Shown here: positions 63,394 to 64,000 of the stretch, piece after piece
How the letters are laid out: the number at the start of each line of letters is the position of its first letter
Numbering within the stretch: the first letter of the stretch is position 1
Assembly (NCBI RefSeq): GCF_004803505.1
Contig: NZ_SSWH01000004.1
Location: 62,001 to 126,000, forward strand
Length of the DNA stretch: 64,000 nucleotides
From: Arthrobacter echini
GTDB lineage: Bacteria > Actinomycetota > Actinomycetes > Actinomycetales > Micrococcaceae
Reading direction: 5' to 3'
Program-made: the position numbers and the translations under genes
Notes under the pieces: generated by a model
What the model was told of the DNA's origin: nothing
The model's input: the letters and a program-made list of their open reading frames with translations, nothing else
Databases searched by the model: none

Positions 63394-63879
63394 CTACGAG
63401 TCCCCGATAAATCCCGTTCCCGAGTAGACGTGGAGCACTGCTATGCCGAGCTTGTCCTGGGCCTGGTTCGCCCAGTCCGTGTGGAACGTGTCGGCGAGGG
63501 CATGGGGGCGGGTGATGACCATGGCCTGCACCGGCGACCTGCCGTTCGCCTCGTCGACGAGGGCATCGACAGGGTCACCGGTCGTCGTGCGGCCTGTCGC
63601 CGAGAAGCCCTCGGTGGAGAGCAGGTGCAGGGATTCCTCGAGGGCCGTGCGTGCATCCACTCTGTCCTGACGGCGATCGTCCGCTGAGAACGACCGGAAC
63701 GCCTCACCGACCTCGAGCAGGCCGAGGTGGCGGAAGAACTGCCCGAGGACCGACTCGTCGCGCTCCTCGGGGATCAGGACCATCACCTCGGCAGGGTCGT
63801 CTCCCTGCAGGGTCTGCAGGTTGAGGAGATCGGGGTGTGTCAAGGCTTCCTCGGTGAGTACAAGGATCGTTTGGGTCAT
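63394..63879 (-). CDS. Conserved hypothetical protein, possibly USP-like fold
   Basis: This 161-residue soluble protein alternates strands and helices: [30 protein letters not shown], a helical [19 protein letters not shown], then [21 protein letters not shown] and [14 protein letters not shown]. The pattern recalls a Rossmann-like universal-stress fold, but the G-x-x-G-x-9-G-[ST] ATP motif of USPs is absent. It lies 14 bases upstream of msrB on the same strand, so the pair is probably cotranscribed. No function is assigned. Confidence 0.75.
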   Translation of the reverse strand: MTQTILVLTEEALTHPDLLNLQTLQGDDPAEVMVLIPEERDESVLGQFFRHLGLLEVGEAFRSFSADDRRQDRVDARTALEESLHLLSTEGFSATGRTTTGDPVDALVDEANGRSPVQAMVITRPHALADTFHTDWANQAQDKLGIAVLHVYSGTGFIGDS

Positions 63880-63947
63880 GGCGCCACTGTACTGCGGGAA
63901 TGTTGCGTGAATCGACGGCGCTGGGCGGGCAGGGTAGAAAGGGAGCT

Positions 63948-64000
63948 ATGGCATCGAAGACGTCCGCGGCGGTAACGCCGAGCGGCACCGCTCCCTGGCT
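63948..64000 (+). CDS. Start of a gene running off the right edge
   Basis: An ATG at 63948 follows the SD-like AAAGGGAGCT and opens a frame reading MASKTSAAVTPSGTAPW to the window end. Seventeen residues are too few to identify the product. It is divergent from the 161-residue gene. Confidence 0.4.
   Translation, partial: MASKTSAAVTPSGTAPW

Overview
The window is about 64 kb of GC-rich chromosome from an actinobacterium, most probably of the Micrococcaceae (Arthrobacter and relatives). The evidence is the overall base composition, an actinobacterial RNase P RNA 3' end, paired clpP1/clpP2, a mycothiol-dependent reductase homologue, an MptB-type lipomannan mannosyltransferase, a Glu-type RpiB, a translational-looking ileS T-box, and several genes whose -10 box sits only 6-7 bases before the start codon (leaderless mRNAs).

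Left part (1-28 kb) is housekeeping: the rnpB 3' end, an MFS exporter, acyl-CoA dehydrogenase and peptide deformylase, tRNA-His, orn, mptB, tRNA-Arg, an SSB paralogue, ettA, two acyl-CoA thioesterases, glbO coupled to a small MscS channel, OsmC, pepN, rpiB-nei, tRNA-Gly, tRNA-Pro, tig, clpP1-clpP2, clpX, a long-form GAPDH, the Mrx2-like gene and valS. From memory, much of the orn-to-ndk order matches the mycobacterial clpX-tig-rpiB-pepN-glbO region, so this is an old conserved neighbourhood.

Middle part (28-37.2 kb), between valS and ileS, is accessory. It holds a DUF2254 membrane protein, two adjacent divergent genes that each lost their centre (a methyltransferase and a mercuric-reductase-like flavoprotein), a SulP transporter, an SDR, a transposase scrap, a pyruvate oxidase and a cytochrome P450. 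It is followed by a T-box leader, ileS (eukaryote-like type), folC, a DUF4233 gene and ndk.

Right part (43.4-64 kb) carries an aldo/keto reductase, a three-gene glycine-betaine uptake operon, a TMEM175-type channel, a UBP zinc-finger protein, NmrA and VOC proteins, and a fatty-acid beta-oxidation pair (thiolase plus FadB-like enzyme) behind a perfect 24-base palindrome. Then come RNase D, a three-gene Fbp-type ABC transporter, threonine aldolase, an SDR coupled to an uncharacterised DUF6421-type gene, msrB, an unknown 161-residue protein, and the start of a gene running off the right edge. Strong hairpins end most transcription units. No CRISPR array, intact insertion sequence or prophage was seen.
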